From: Parasponia andersonii
Taxonomy: Eukaryota > Streptophyta > Magnoliopsida > Rosales > Cannabaceae
NCBI GenBank assembly: GCA_002914805.1
Contig: JXTB01000299.1
Span: 25,267-89,266, forward strand
DNA: 64,000 nucleotides
Direction: 5' to 3'
Part shown: piece by piece, positions 28,821 through 40,604 of the stretch
Layout of the letters: every line of letters starts with the position of its first letter
Numbering within the stretch: position 1 is the first letter of the stretch
Program-made: the position numbers and the translations under genes
The notes under the pieces: generated by a model
What the model was told of the DNA's origin: nothing
What the model saw: the letters and a program-made list of their open reading frames with translations, nothing else
The model's database searches: none

Positions 28821-30712
28821 TTAACCTATGGATATTGTAACAGCAGTAGTAGCAGGACCTTGTGTACCAATATCAGTAGTAGCTTCAAGCTCCCCCTCAA
28901 CTGGATCTTTCTCCTTAAGCTTGAACACGATATTGGATGGAGTGGCTGTGAGGAACTCAGAGTCATACATGAGAGGGTGTTGCTGAGATAGAATCCCATA
29001 AATAAGTGATGGAAAGATCAGCCTCTTCTTGGGATGTTTGAGATTGTGAAGTTCATAAATCTGCTCAAAAATCAGTTGTCCCAAGTTCACTGATACACTT
29101 GTTCCAACATCATATAGAAAGCTAGCAATATCAAAGTGAATAGTTGGATAGTGTGTGGTAGGTCTCCAATTGTGCATAGCAATCCGATGAAGTCCTCTGT
29201 ACTTCAAGGTTAGATCAGTGACTTGAAGAATATCCTCTTTAGGCCACTTCTTCTTTGTCCCAAGTAACTCAGTTGCAACCATGCCTTCATCAAAAGATTT
29301 TTCAAACTCATCATGAGATCTCAAAGGTATACCGAGAAAATCAGAAATCACTTGAGGCGAGAAGTCATACACATGATTTCTAACAAAGATCTTATGAAAG
29401 GTAATGGAATCAGGTTCATCAAATCCATCAGTAATATTAGCATAGAATTCCTGAACTATCCGAGACACAAAACCTTTGTTTTTAAAAGTAGTATTATCCC
29501 ATCCCTGATCTTCAATGGCTTTTAACACACCAATACTTAAAAAAGACTTAGAATTGATGTTTCTTTCAGGAATAAACTGACATTGACCATAGACATTCAT
29601 TGATATAATAATTTCTTTCGTGTAGTACCAAGGAGTAAAGTTATTATGAATATTATAACCTGGTATGGGTGTTGTAGAAGTGGAAACACTCTTTGCCTTC
29701 ATAGCTGCAGTGGCCTTCTTAGGTTTCTGTGTGGCTTGTATGTAGGACTGGCCAGCAAACTTCTTAGAGGGTTGAGCAGCAAGAGTAGCCAACGAAGTAG
29801 CTACTTGTGTTGCAACATCAGGTTGATTCTGGTCAATAGCAGAGGGAATTANATCCCATCCCTGATCTTCAATGGCTTTTAACACACCAATACTTAAAAA
29901 AGACTTAGAATTGATGTTTCTTTCAGGAATAAACTGACATTGACCATGGACATTCATTGATGCAGTAATTTCTTTCGTATAGTACTAAGGAGTAAAGGTA
30001 TTATGAATATTATAACCTGTGTGGGTGTTGAAGAAGTGGAAATGCCCTTTGCCTTCACTGCTGCAGTGGTCTTCTTAGGTTTCTACTTGGCTTGTTTGCA
30101 GGACTGGCCAGCAAACTTCTTAGAGGGTTGAGCAGCAAGAGTAGCCAACGAAGTAGCTACTTGTGTTGCAACATCAGGTTGATTCTGGTCAATAGCAGAG
30201 GGAATTACAGCATGTGGGTGCTGTGTTGGAATTTCAAAAATAATAGGTGACTTCTCTGATTGTGTCGCAACAGGGGTCTGTAATTCAGTGGGTTTCGATA
30301 TTGTAACAACCTCTTTTTCAAGAACAGGTTCTGGAAGTGATGTTACAGCAGGTGCTTCCATCGATTCTTGATTATGAAGACTCGATTTAGAAGTCTCACC
30401 ATCATCTTCTTTTCTCGGAACCGACTCATCTGTTGAATGAGCAATTGATTTCGAATTGAGGGAATAAGAAGAATCTCCTGAATCAGTTGGTTTCTGCAAT
30501 TCGATGGGTTGTGATGGAACAACCTCTGGTTCAGTCACCTTCTCCGGCAACGATGGCTTTGTCTTTGCAGAGGTCGGCAAGACCATCGATTTATGCTTCT
30601 TGGCTAGCAGTAACGTTTTCCCCTTTCCTTTCGGAGCAGGAGCAAACTTGCTCTTTTTCCCTGATCTGGTATTAACCATAGCTGGCAGTTTCTGTAGGAA
30701 CAGAGAAAACAA
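28821..30712 (-). other. Extra reading-frame region after pol in the Sirevirus-like element
   Basis: Minus-strand reading-frame region between RNase H and the 3' LTR. It begins MVNTRSGKKSKFAPAPKGKG near 30682, continues through a long Ser/Pro/Thr/Glu-rich segment, and then a globular part (about 29500-28850) with RIVQEFYANI, SFLYDVGTSVSVNLGQLIFE and KRLIFPSLIYGIL. The globular part resembles the 'putative plant transposon protein' domain found in extra frames of SIRE-type elements, sometimes called env-like; its function is not established. No membrane or signal segment stands out. The region contains a local duplication at an unknown base (29852) and is not intact. Confidence 0.7.
29497..30208. 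repeat. Direct duplication meeting at an unknown base (N at 29852)
   Basis: 29497-29851 and 29853-30208 are the same 355-bp segment in the same orientation, about 94% identical by eye, and meet exactly at the single N. A gap character at the join suggests two copies or alleles of the repeat placed end to end in assembly. Confidence 0.85.
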
Positions 30713-33700
30713 AAAAACAAAGAAACAAGGAAAGAAAGAGGAAGAAGAAGAGACTACGGTTGAGATAATTTGGGATTTTAGGGTTGAAACAATCTGAATA
30801 TATATCCCCTTGGTTACTTAAAATTTGAAAAGAAAACAAATAAAAATTGGAGCCATAAAGCTTGGGAAATAACTGCCATGAATAATTTTGGAACATGTTC
30901 CAACAGATGATGTCAGCATGCAGTTTTTCAATAAACCACCCTTTTTTTTTTAATAAAGATCTGTAAATATCTCAATGTTATAACATACCTTATTTTGCTA
31001 CAAAATCAAAATTTAATATGTATAAAAAGCTAGAATGAAAAATTGAAATAAATAAATTTATGTCAATCATAAATTAATTTTTAAATAAATAGGACTTGCC
31101 AATTTTATCAAATAAAATTTCCGGATTGCTTTTAGATTAATTAACCATCAAGGATTGAAAGACAACTGACTTACCTTAAAAATGTTGATCTCCACGAAAT
31201 TCCATTCTAAATTTCAGGCAATAACCGTGTGCTGTGATTTTTTGAGCAGTACATCTTTGTTTATTGCTACTGCCCTTTTTTTTTTTTTTATAACAACACA
31301 AAAATGAAGCACCCACAGTCAGTAGCTTTCACTCTATCACTGAGGTAGCCCTTTTCATACGGTAGATCGTCCTCTACTGTATTTGTGAAACATAGCACCG
31401 GATTACTCATGGATAGCTTTCACACATCAGTGTAGGTAGCTTTTTTTGACTAGGGAGTCTTTTTTACAAAATTTTTCTAAGATCAAACAAACAAAGATTC
31501 ATCAGTTAAAGTTCAATCCAAGATAATCCATCTTTCATCAATCAATCTAGAAATTTTATAAGATGAGATAACAAAGACTGTATATTAAAAAAAATAAAAT
31601 TATGATTAATAAAAATTCATCTCTTTCAAAAATTTCTTTTAAACTTTCCACACACAAAAATTTCAATTTCAAATGGCAAAAATTTGGCATAAAATAAAAC
31701 AGAAATATTTACATAGAAAAAATTCCCAATGACTTCCTCAGGAAATCAAAACGTACAAAATCAAGTGGTTTAGTGAATATGTCTGCAAGCTGGTTCTCTG
31801 TTGCAATATACTCCAAAACAATGACATTATTTTCAACCAATTCTCTAATGAAATGACGATGAATATCAATATACTTAGTCCTAAAATGTTGCATTGGATT
31901 TTTAGAAATATTGATAGCACTAGTGTTATCACAATATAATACTAAATTATCTAATTCAATACCATAGTCCTTTAGTATCTGTTCAATCCACAACAGCTGT
32001 GTGCAACAACTCCCAGAAGCAATGTACTCAGCTTCGGCAGTCGACAAAGAGATGGAGTTCTGCTTTTTGCTGTGCCATGAAATCAGGTTATTCCCGAGGT
32101 AGAAACAACCTCCAATTGTACTTTTTCTGTCGTCAGCATTCTCTGCACAATATGCATCACTATAACCAACAAGATGAGTATTAGCTTCCTTTGAATACCA
32201 AATTCCATGATCAATAGTCCCATTAACATATCTAATGATTCTTTTTACAGCAAGAATATGAGACTCCTTAGGTCTAGATTGATATCTAGCACAAACATCA
32301 ACACTATAGGAAATATCAGGACGACTAGCTGTAAGATACAGTAGACTTCCTATCATGCTCTATAAAGCATTGGATCAACATCAACACCATTTTCATCTTT
32401 GGTCAACTTGAGATTAGTACTAATGGGAGTATTCATATGTTTGGCAGATTCCAAATCGAATTTCTTCACAAGATTTTTGGCGTATTTGGATTGAGATATG
32501 AAAATCCCATCTTCAAGTTACTTAACTTGCAAACCTAGAAAAAATGTTAGCTCGCCTACCATACTCATCTCGAACTCTTTCTTCATCTGGGTAACAAATT
32601 CATGTACTTTATTATCAGATGTAGGACCAAAAACAATGTCATCAATATATATTTGAGCAATAATAATACCAGATTCAAAGTACTTGATGAACAAAGTTTT
32701 GTCTACTCCCCCTTTCTTGTAGCCTTTTTCAATCAAAAAATTTGTTAACCTTTCATACCATGCCCTAGGTGCCTATTTCACTCCATATAGTACCTTTTTG
32801 AGTTTAAAAACATGATTAGATAAATATGGATCTTTAAAACCTTTAGGTTGTTCTACATAAGCTTCTTCATTCAAAATACCATTTAAAAATGCACTTTTTA
32901 CATTCATTTGGTATAAAGTAAAGCCTATGAGATATGCAATGGCAAGAAGTAAGCGAATAGATTCCAATCTAACAACGGGAGCAAATGATTCATCGAAATC
33001 AATGCCCTCAACTTGTGTATATCCTTGGGCAACCAACCTAGCTTTATTTCTAATTATGTTACCAAATTCATCAGATTTGTTCTTATAAATCCATTTGATT
33101 CCAATCACATTAGAATTCCTAGGTCTAGGTACAAGTGTCCACACATCGTTCCTAGTGAACTGTTCTAATTCCTCTTACATTGCTTTTACCCAAAATTCAT
33201 CTAATAGGACTTCCTTAACATTTTTAGGCTCAATCATAGAGGTAAAGCACACATATTTTACCAGATTTATATTTCTCCTCCTTGTGGCCATCACATCATC
33301 AGGATTACCCATAATAAGATTAGAAAGATGATTTTTCTTCACTCTTGATAATGGTTCTCTTCTGATTGGATCATGAATATCCACTGAAGGTTCAGTAGAT
33401 AACGTATCTCTCTGTCTAGAGGATGTTGCAACATCTGATCCTGATATTGTAACAGGATTGTCTGGTCCTGTAACAGCGTCAGGCTGAGTTGTAACATGTG
33501 CATTAGAAACAGGATTAACAACAGCTTCATCAGTAAAGTTATGAATTTCATCTTCTTGTGAAAAATCTGCGAAATCTTTAAGATTATCAACAACAACATT
33601 AGCAGATTCCATAATAGATTGAGTTCTCATGTTATAAACACAATAAACTCTACTATTATTTGAATAACACAGAAAAACACCTACATCACTTTTAGCGTCA

Positions 33701-35600
33701 AACTTACCCAAGTGTTCCCGATCATTCAGGATATAACATGTACTCCCAAAAATATGAAAATAGCTTAGGTTAGGCTTCTTATCACGCCAAATCTCGTAGG
33801 GTGTTTTTGCTATACTTGGGTGCAAATAGACACGGTTAATGGTATAACACACCGTGTTTATTGTTTCAGCCCATAATCTATTATATTGCTTCTTACTGTT
33901 GAGCATGACACGAGCCATTTCCTGCAAAGTCTTATTTTTCCTCTCTACTATACCATTTTGTTGAGGTGTTTTAGGTGCAGAAAATTTATGTGATGTTCAT
34001 CACAAAAATCAGTATAGACAATGTTTTCAAATTTTTTACCGTGATCGCTCCGAATTCTCACTATCATGCAATTTTTTTCAGTCTTAAGTTTCACACACAA
34101 TGTTTTGAAAGCATCAAACGTGTCAAATTTCTCTCTTAAAAAATCTATCCAAGAGTACCTGGAAAAATCATCCAGACACACAAAGACATAATGCTTACTT
34201 CCAATACTTTCTACTTGAATAGGACCCATCAAATCCATATGAAGTAGCTCCAGCACCTTTGATATTGTAACATGTTGTACAACTTTGTGTGTAGTATTCA
34301 ATTATTTCCCAATTTGACAAGGTCCACATATACCTGGTGATTTTTTATCAAGACCTGATAATCCTCGAACAACACATGTAGAGACAATTCTTTTCAACAT
34401 TTTAAAATTCAAATGACCCAGTTTTTCATGCCACAAGTCAATCTCATTCATGGATACACTATTACAGGTTTGTGGATTAGTCAGAGTATAATAATTGTCA
34501 GTGGATCTCAATCCTTCTAAAATAGAGTTCCCGCTTTTATCCATGACAACACATTTATCACGGGTAAAATTAACATGAAGATTCTGATCATAAATCTAAC
34601 TTATGCTAATCAAGTTAGCCTTAAGTACTTCAACATGCAGAACATTCTTCAATCTAGGGAATCCTTCAATATTGAGAGTTCCTCTTCCAAGAACTCTTCC
34701 TTTCACACCATCAACAAAAGTGGCAAGACCAGAAGCATCTTCCTTGTAATTTTCCAGTATGGATTTGTCACCTGTTATATGTCTAGAACACTCATTATCA
34801 AAGTACCAAGCATTAGTGGCACATGTTCTAAAACACGTAAAAACTCTAAAATAATTGAGTTCAGATTTTTTTATCCAAACTTTTCTTATTTTATTTGAAA
34901 GTTCTATCTTTTTCCTAGGCATTTTTCTTTGGAAAGGAATCATATGTGAAAAATATTTATTTTCTAAAAAATTCATCAATATAAAATACTGAGGTCTGAT
35001 ATGACCTTTAACACCACAAAAGTGACAAGTTGGAATAAACTTACTATACTTACCTATCGAACCAGATGCTGTTGATTTATGGTGTGTTGCAACACATGTT
35101 GCAACATCAACACGATTACCTATAACTTGTGATGGTGAAGCAATTTTATTTTGTGGTGCAACATCGATACTTGTTCCTGCACCAGAGTTAGAAACTAAAC
35201 TCTTAACAAAAACAGTTTTGGAGTTAGAGTGCTCACTTTTAAATCCGAGTCCTTTATGATCAGAACTGGATTTTCCAATTGTCAGAATATAATCCAAATT
35301 AGAAGTCCCTGAATTCAACATTTATAAGGACTTTTGAAACCTTTCAAGTTCAGCTGAGACTTTTTTTAATTTTGCTTCTTTTTCAGCAAGCAAAGCCTCC
35401 TATTTCTACACTTTTTTTTTTCTGAATTATCCTTGTACTGAATAAGGGTAGAAATTCTTACTTCAAGTGATATGTTCTGATCAACCACTCTAATCCATTG
35501 AGAATACATATTCTCATATGATGCTTGAATTGATTCTATATTCAGTTCAGATTCATCACTATCAGAATCAGAATCAGTATTATGATCTTTTTCTGTTCCA

Positions 35601-36175
35601 GATGTTGCAACAGAACTGCTCTTCGTAGCCTATGTTGCAACACGATTTGCAGATTTCTGCAAAGAACAAACATCATCTGAAACTAAAGAAATACCAAAGG
35701 CTACGTGATTACTTACATGGTTGTTATCTTCATCTTGACTACCTTCAGATTCTTCATCACTCCATGTAGTAGTCATAGCCTTTGTCTTTTTCTTCAAGGT
35801 ATTGGTATACTCAACTTGCACGTGGCCATATCCCTCGCATTCTCTGCATTGAATCCTTTTTTTCTTATTAAAATCAGGTTTAGGAGATGTTGCAACAGAA
35901 CTGCTCTGTGTAGCCTGTGTTGCAACACGATCTGCAGATTTCTGCAAAGAACAAACATCATCTGAAACTAAAGAAATACCAAAGGCTACGTGATTACTTA
36001 CATGATTGTCATCTTCATCTTGACTACCTTCAGATTCTTCATCACTCCATGTAGTAGTCATAGCCTTTATCTTTTTCTTCAAGGTATTGATACACTCAGC
36101 TTGCACGTGGCCATATCCCTCGCATTCTCTGCATTGAATCCCTTTCTTCTTATTAAAATCAGGTTTAGGAGAGGG
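35601..36175. repeat. 285-bp tandem duplication in the zinc-knuckle region
   Basis: Two in-frame units with period 285 bp (GATGTTGCAACAGAACTG at 35601 and again at 35886). Each encodes an acidic segment (TWSDEESEGSQDED) and a CxxCxGxGH-type zinc knuckle, so the gag-region knuckle is doubled. Confidence 0.85.
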
Positions 36176-37032
36176 CTTATCTTAGCTGGAATTATCAAGT
36201 TTTGACTTTTTGCCCATCTTCTTCAAAAACTTACTGAAGTTCTTTGATAAGAGGGCAAGCTCGTCACTCTCTTCTTCACCTTCTTTATTAGTTGGTTCAG
36301 ATGCAGCCTTTAAAGCGATGGTTTTCTCCTTTTTTTTTTGCTTAATGTTCATCTCATAGGTCTAAAAAGACCCCATCAGCTCCTCAACTTTCATGTTGTC
36401 AAGGTTTTTGCTCTCATCTATTGCCGTGAGTTTTGGCTGAAACCTGTTAGGCAATGATCGAAAAAATTTTCTAACCATCTTTGTATCTGAAAAACGTTTT
36501 CCAAGAGCAAAAACTTCGTTAGAGATATCATAAAGCTTAGTGAAATATTCAAATAATGTTTCATCTTCTCTCATTCGCAATTCTTCAAATTTAGAGGTTA
36601 ACGTGATTAATTTAGTTCTTTTCATATCACCAGAACCCTCAAAGTATGTTTGCAAAATATCCCACACCTCTTTTGCAGATTCACAATTTGGGATCATCTT
36701 AATCCTAGTAGCATCTACTCAATTTAATATAGCATGCAAAGCCTTAGAATTGTAATTAGCAAGTTTGTCATCATCAGATGATCATGTCAACTCTGGTTTA
36801 ATAATATCCTTCCCTTCATCATCCTTAATAGTTAGAGGACTCCAACCATTAAGAACGGATCTCCAAGATTTTTATCAAGAGCCTTAATGAAAGCTTTCAT
36901 GTGTGCCTTCCAATAGGAGTAGTTCGTGCCATTAAGAAGTGGAGGGCGTGATATGGACCCACCTTCAGCAAGGAACTACATACCTGAAAAATCAAATCAA
37001 ATATACTGCAAGATCTCACTAAAAATGTTAGT

Positions 37033-37049
37033 GTCCCACTCTGATACCA
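37033..37049 (-). promoter_or_regulatory. Primer binding site (initiator tRNA-Met)
   Basis: Read on the minus strand it is TGGTATCAGAGTGGGAC; the first 11 bases match the 3' end of plant initiator tRNA-Met. Its position fixes the element's orientation and which LTR is 5'. Confidence 0.85.
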
Positions 37050-37051
37050 AT

Positions 37052-38135
37052 TGTTAGGTCCATTTATCAGGTATTACTGAATAAAATTAATTTCCAATAA
37101 ACACAAGATATTTTTACTTGGTTCAGTTATCTCCCGATAACCTACGTCCAAGAGGCCATGCCCAGATAATAAACACTATTAGCAAAGTTTGAATGAATAC
37201 AAATACTAATTTGACTTTTACAATAAAAAGACTCCCTCTTTTGATTGTCGCAATATAGATGTATTCCTTCACTAACGTGTCTAGCGAGCACCACTCGTCT
37301 TAGGTTGACTTCGTTCTTCTGAAATCCCTTCAGGTACTTGAAGTCGATCTTCTTCCGAAGATAATCAGCGCCTCTCCCCAAGCACTATCACTTAAACGAC
37401 TAAGACACCTCCTAAGTCTAAAATATGGCTAAAAGAAAAATTTTTCTTTTAAAACCGAAAAATACAATAAGTAGTCTCTCTACATAAAGTTACTCTTGAG
37501 TGTCCTTTAAATAGAGAAGAAAGCAAACCTTTACGTGTAAGATCTGAAAAATAACAATTAAGAGTATTTAATATTAATTAGAATACTTGTAAGATCAACC
37601 AAGTTTGTTACTAAACTTAGAAAATGGATCTGGAAAGTAGTTGCTGATTCTATTCACGTGTTGCAACATAGTCTGTCAACCCAATCATATTATAACATAA
37701 AAAAGAAACTTTCAGATTACTTTCCTGGTATAAAAATATAAGTTACTCAAACCTATTTGACAACTAATGACTCGAATTAGAGTAACTTTAATCAGTGAGG
37801 ATCAGCACAAATGAGTTAAAGAAACTTCCATAAAAGACATTACATGTAAAATATTCATTTAAAGGAATTTCCTTAAAGAAATATAGATATATACTCAATA
37901 CCAATTTAGGAAAGAGTCACTTACCCATTTCTCAATTGAATCCGTCTATGTATTAATATGATCAGATTTTTATGTTTGACAACTATACAAATCGTGACCT
38001 AAAGCATATAAAAAGAAAATATAGAAAATACTAAAAAACTTATTCAGGTCAAATATTTAGTCGCATGTTATAACATGACTGTGAAACCAGTCATGTTGCA
38101 ACATAAAGGTTGCCAAAAGATTATTCGCTCTTTCA
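37052..38135 (-). repeat. 5' LTR of the Sirevirus-like element
   Basis: 1084 bp, TGTTAGGTCC...CTCTTTCA on the plus strand, matching 27272-28431. The primer site lies two bases inside it. Confidence 0.9.
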
Positions 38136-38164
38136 ATGATAAATAAAGAGTCTATCTCTTTTCC

Positions 38165-38350
38165 CTCGTATTTGCTATTGTGCAAAATCTCCGAATTACC
38201 TCTTAATTATTCTTTCAAATACTAAAACATGCTTCTGAAATGTGTTTTTTTGTTAATATTTTATAACATGTTATAAGTGGACTTAATTACAAGAAATCAG
38301 AAAGTTCGAAAACTTTATTATCAAAGTTAGAACTTTGAAAACTAAATTGT
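38165..38350. repeat. Right arm of the inverted repeat flanking the Sirevirus-like element
   Basis: Inverted partner of 26846-27055, read on the minus strand. Both arms lie just outside the Sirevirus-like LTRs with the same inner blocks nearest the insertion, which is the arrangement expected if the retrotransposon landed between two inverted arms. Confidence 0.5.
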
Positions 38351-38619
38351 TATAAATAGTATGTTCAGAAACTATCTGTGCGACATAAACTCTATTGGCC
38401 TATTGGAAAAGGGAAAACCATTCGTGTCATAAACCCTATTGGCATATTGGAAAAGAGAGATAAATGTTGAAGTGATATTATTTCTTATCTTTTATATAAA
38501 AACCAATTATGTCTAAGTTTTAATTAATTTGATATATCTTTAAGGGAAAATATAGTTTATAGTGGGGTTATTCAAACTAGTCTAACTTATCCCTTGTTGA
38601 TCTAATTGTCAATATGATT

Positions 38620-38740
38620 ATGTATCTACTCTCGTCTTTTTTTCCCCTGTTTTCTTACAAATTAAGGGGATAGGGATTCGAACTTCAAACTCCTTTATTT
38701 AGAGGCAAGTATAGAACGGTACTAACTAAGGCTAAGGCTG
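38620..38740 (-). mobile_element. Possible tRNA-derived SINE relic
   Basis: On the minus strand, a B-box match GAAGTTCGAATCCC lies about 40 bases after an A-box-like TTAGTACCG, with an A-rich end (GGGGAAAAAAAG). This is too little to be a tRNA gene: no acceptor stem or anticodon arm could be folded. No target repeat found. Confidence 0.35.
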
Positions 38741-39084
38741 TGACGACATGTATGCCTCAATTTTTTTTAAGGTTAATTAGCACGGGTGTATCTTTTGAAC
38801 ACTTCATTTTAAAATGTTTGTTTTTCTTTAATCTTTTAGTTTAAAACATTTATATGGATAACATACTTGGTATACCAATTGATTTATGATTTACCTAGTT
38901 AATATTGCGATTATATCAACGGATATGTACCTAAATGAAAACTAAAAAGATTTTTTTTTTTTAAAAAAAGGGAAGTTTTCTAATGACTTTGAAAATTTGT
39001 CTATTCTCCTAAAGGCCATTTGGTTAATGCGCTTCTTGCAAAAACTTTGTCCTAGTGTCCAAAAAATTGAAATATCACGAGTGG

Positions 39085-39400
39085 GCAGGTTTTTATTTTT
39101 TCATGTCAAAAAATCTCTGTATATTTAGCAAAAAAATTGAAGTTTATTTAGAAAAATAAAATTTTTAAAAAATATTTACAAAATTAAAATTATATTTTTA
39201 AAAATACTCAAAATAACCTATCAGGTTACTTGAGATAACCAATCTAGTTATCTCAAATAACTTGTCTAGTCAATTCAAGTAGCTCATCAATTATCAAAAA
39301 TAGTTTTTTCTAAATATTTTTTAAAGTGATATTTTTCTAAATAAATTCAAAATTTTTCAAAGAATTTTAAAATCCAGAATTTTTTATTTTTATTTTTAAA
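39085..39400. mobile_element. MITE-like foldback element
   Basis: Two inverted arms of about 55 bp: AGTTTATTTAGAAAAATAAA around 39138 and its reverse complement ending near 39350 (TTTTTCTAAATAAATTC). They enclose a core with short inner repeats (GGTTACTTGAGATAACC-like). No coding capacity. The class is uncertain because the element ends and target repeat are not clear. Confidence 0.5.
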
Positions 39401-39746
39401 TTCTACCACATAAAATCAATTTGCCTCTTAGTTAATTAGCTTTATTCTCTTAAATGTCGAATATACTATATATTTTCCTTCGACAATTTTGTTTGGATGA
39501 CAATTGACAAACATATAGATAAGATATGTTAGCATTCTCCAGTTATATGTTAAAAATAGGACAATTGTTAAAGAGGGGAAGTCCGCATCTTGAAATTTGA
39601 CAATTTTTGTATGTAGACCACATACTTCTATTAATTGTGGTTCTAAATACTACAATTGCACTTAATGTTAACTTCGTTGCGTAATCTTGCCAATAGTATC
39701 ACATATCATAGCACTGCTAACTGATTATTAGCTCGATTCAACTCTG

Positions 39747-40604
39747 CAGGGACGGACCCAGATTTCAAACCAGGAGGGTTGGGATGTAATTATAATTCAA
39801 AAAATAATTAAAAATAATAATAAGTATTACAATTATACTTGAAATATTTTTATTCATTGAAAGCGTTTTACTACAAGTTCATTATTAATATCGTTAAATA
39901 TGTCTTTTTCAATATAAACAAACAAATTATCATTTATCAATTGATCACTCATTCTATTACGTAGCCGATTTTTCAAAAAATTCATAGAATGGAATACCCT
40001 TTCCATATTAGTAATAGCAATGTCATAAGTCGATTAACGAGAGGCTAAACATTGTATTTTATTACCTTGACTATTTTATATGCAATATCACCGATACCTT
40101 TTGATCCATTAAATTTATCATTAGAACACATATTAATTATATAGATTTCAAGCTGATTATCAAGTTCCATAAGTTATATAGTAGAAAAGTCCTTTGGATA
40201 ATACTCAGCAAAGTGAATTGACATTTTTTTTAATCAAAAACTGAAAATATATCATATGGATATAATTATGCCAATGCAAAGAAACAAATCTGAAAAGTAT
40301 ATATTTTATTTATTGAATTTATTTGAAATTAATTAAAATGAAATAATAAGCTATATTAATTCTCTTTAAAAAAAACTATATTAATTCTGACATGAGTTTG
40401 GACTTTTTTTTATTAACCAATGCAAAAAATTTTTAATTGTGGGCTTTAGAAGTGTTATTATATTTTTGAAATTTTTTAGAGGGCTTAATTATTTTTTTCA
40501 AATTTTTTTAAGAGATATATTAAAAATTTTAACAAATTTAATGAATATATAAAAAAAAAAAAAAAAAAAATTGAGAGGGGCTACCAGGAGCTGGCTCCCC
40601 CATG
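39747..40604 (-). mobile_element. Internally deleted relative of the DUF4371-type hAT element
   Basis: About 860 bp. It begins CAGGGACGGACCCAGATTTC; the other end reversed reads CATGGGGGAGCCAGCTCCTG, a mutated partner. Read on the minus strand, the interior (40230-39840) encodes fragments that match the C-terminal part of the transposase at 20575-23921: the AEYYPKDFST segment, the ELDNQLEIYIINMCSN segment and the FNDINNELVVK tail. Most of the transposase is missing. It is a non-autonomous or dying copy of the same or a sister family. No clear 8-bp target repeat. Confidence 0.75.

Larger units (their letters stand above)
27272..38135 (-). mobile_element. Sirevirus-like Copia retrotransposon, broken
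   Basis: 10.9-kb minus-strand element with 1.1-kb LTRs (TG...CA borders), an initiator-Met primer site next to the 5' LTR, a polypurine tract next to the 3' LTR (28432 onward), and a near target repeat (ATGGT left, ATGAT right). Parts in order: gag with UBN2-like region (about 36950-36360), zinc-knuckle region with an internal 285-bp tandem duplication (36190-35600), protease region (about 35320-34600), GAG-pre-integrase (34544-34302), integrase (34300-33175), reverse transcriptase (33144-32400) and RNase H (32356-31709). An extra reading-frame region follows before the 3' LTR (30712-28821). Long LTRs plus an extra frame after RNase H point to the Sirevirus (SIRE) lineage. The LTRs differ by about 6% over the 530 bp I compared, so it is younger than the other LTR elements here. 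It is broken, with roughly ten breaks. Confidence 0.9.
38136..39746. other. Intergenic DNA right of the Sirevirus-like element
   Basis: Holds the right inverted-repeat arm, a 44-bp imperfect tandem duplication near 38384-38460 (CATAAACTCTATTGG...), a SINE-like piece (38620-38740) and a foldback element (39085-39400). No gene seen. Confidence 0.5.

Noticed and set aside
38660-38700. GGATTCGAACTTC-type motif as a possible tRNA gene
   Set aside because: Only the B-box part matches; no acceptor stem, D arm or anticodon arm could be paired, so a SINE relic is more likely.
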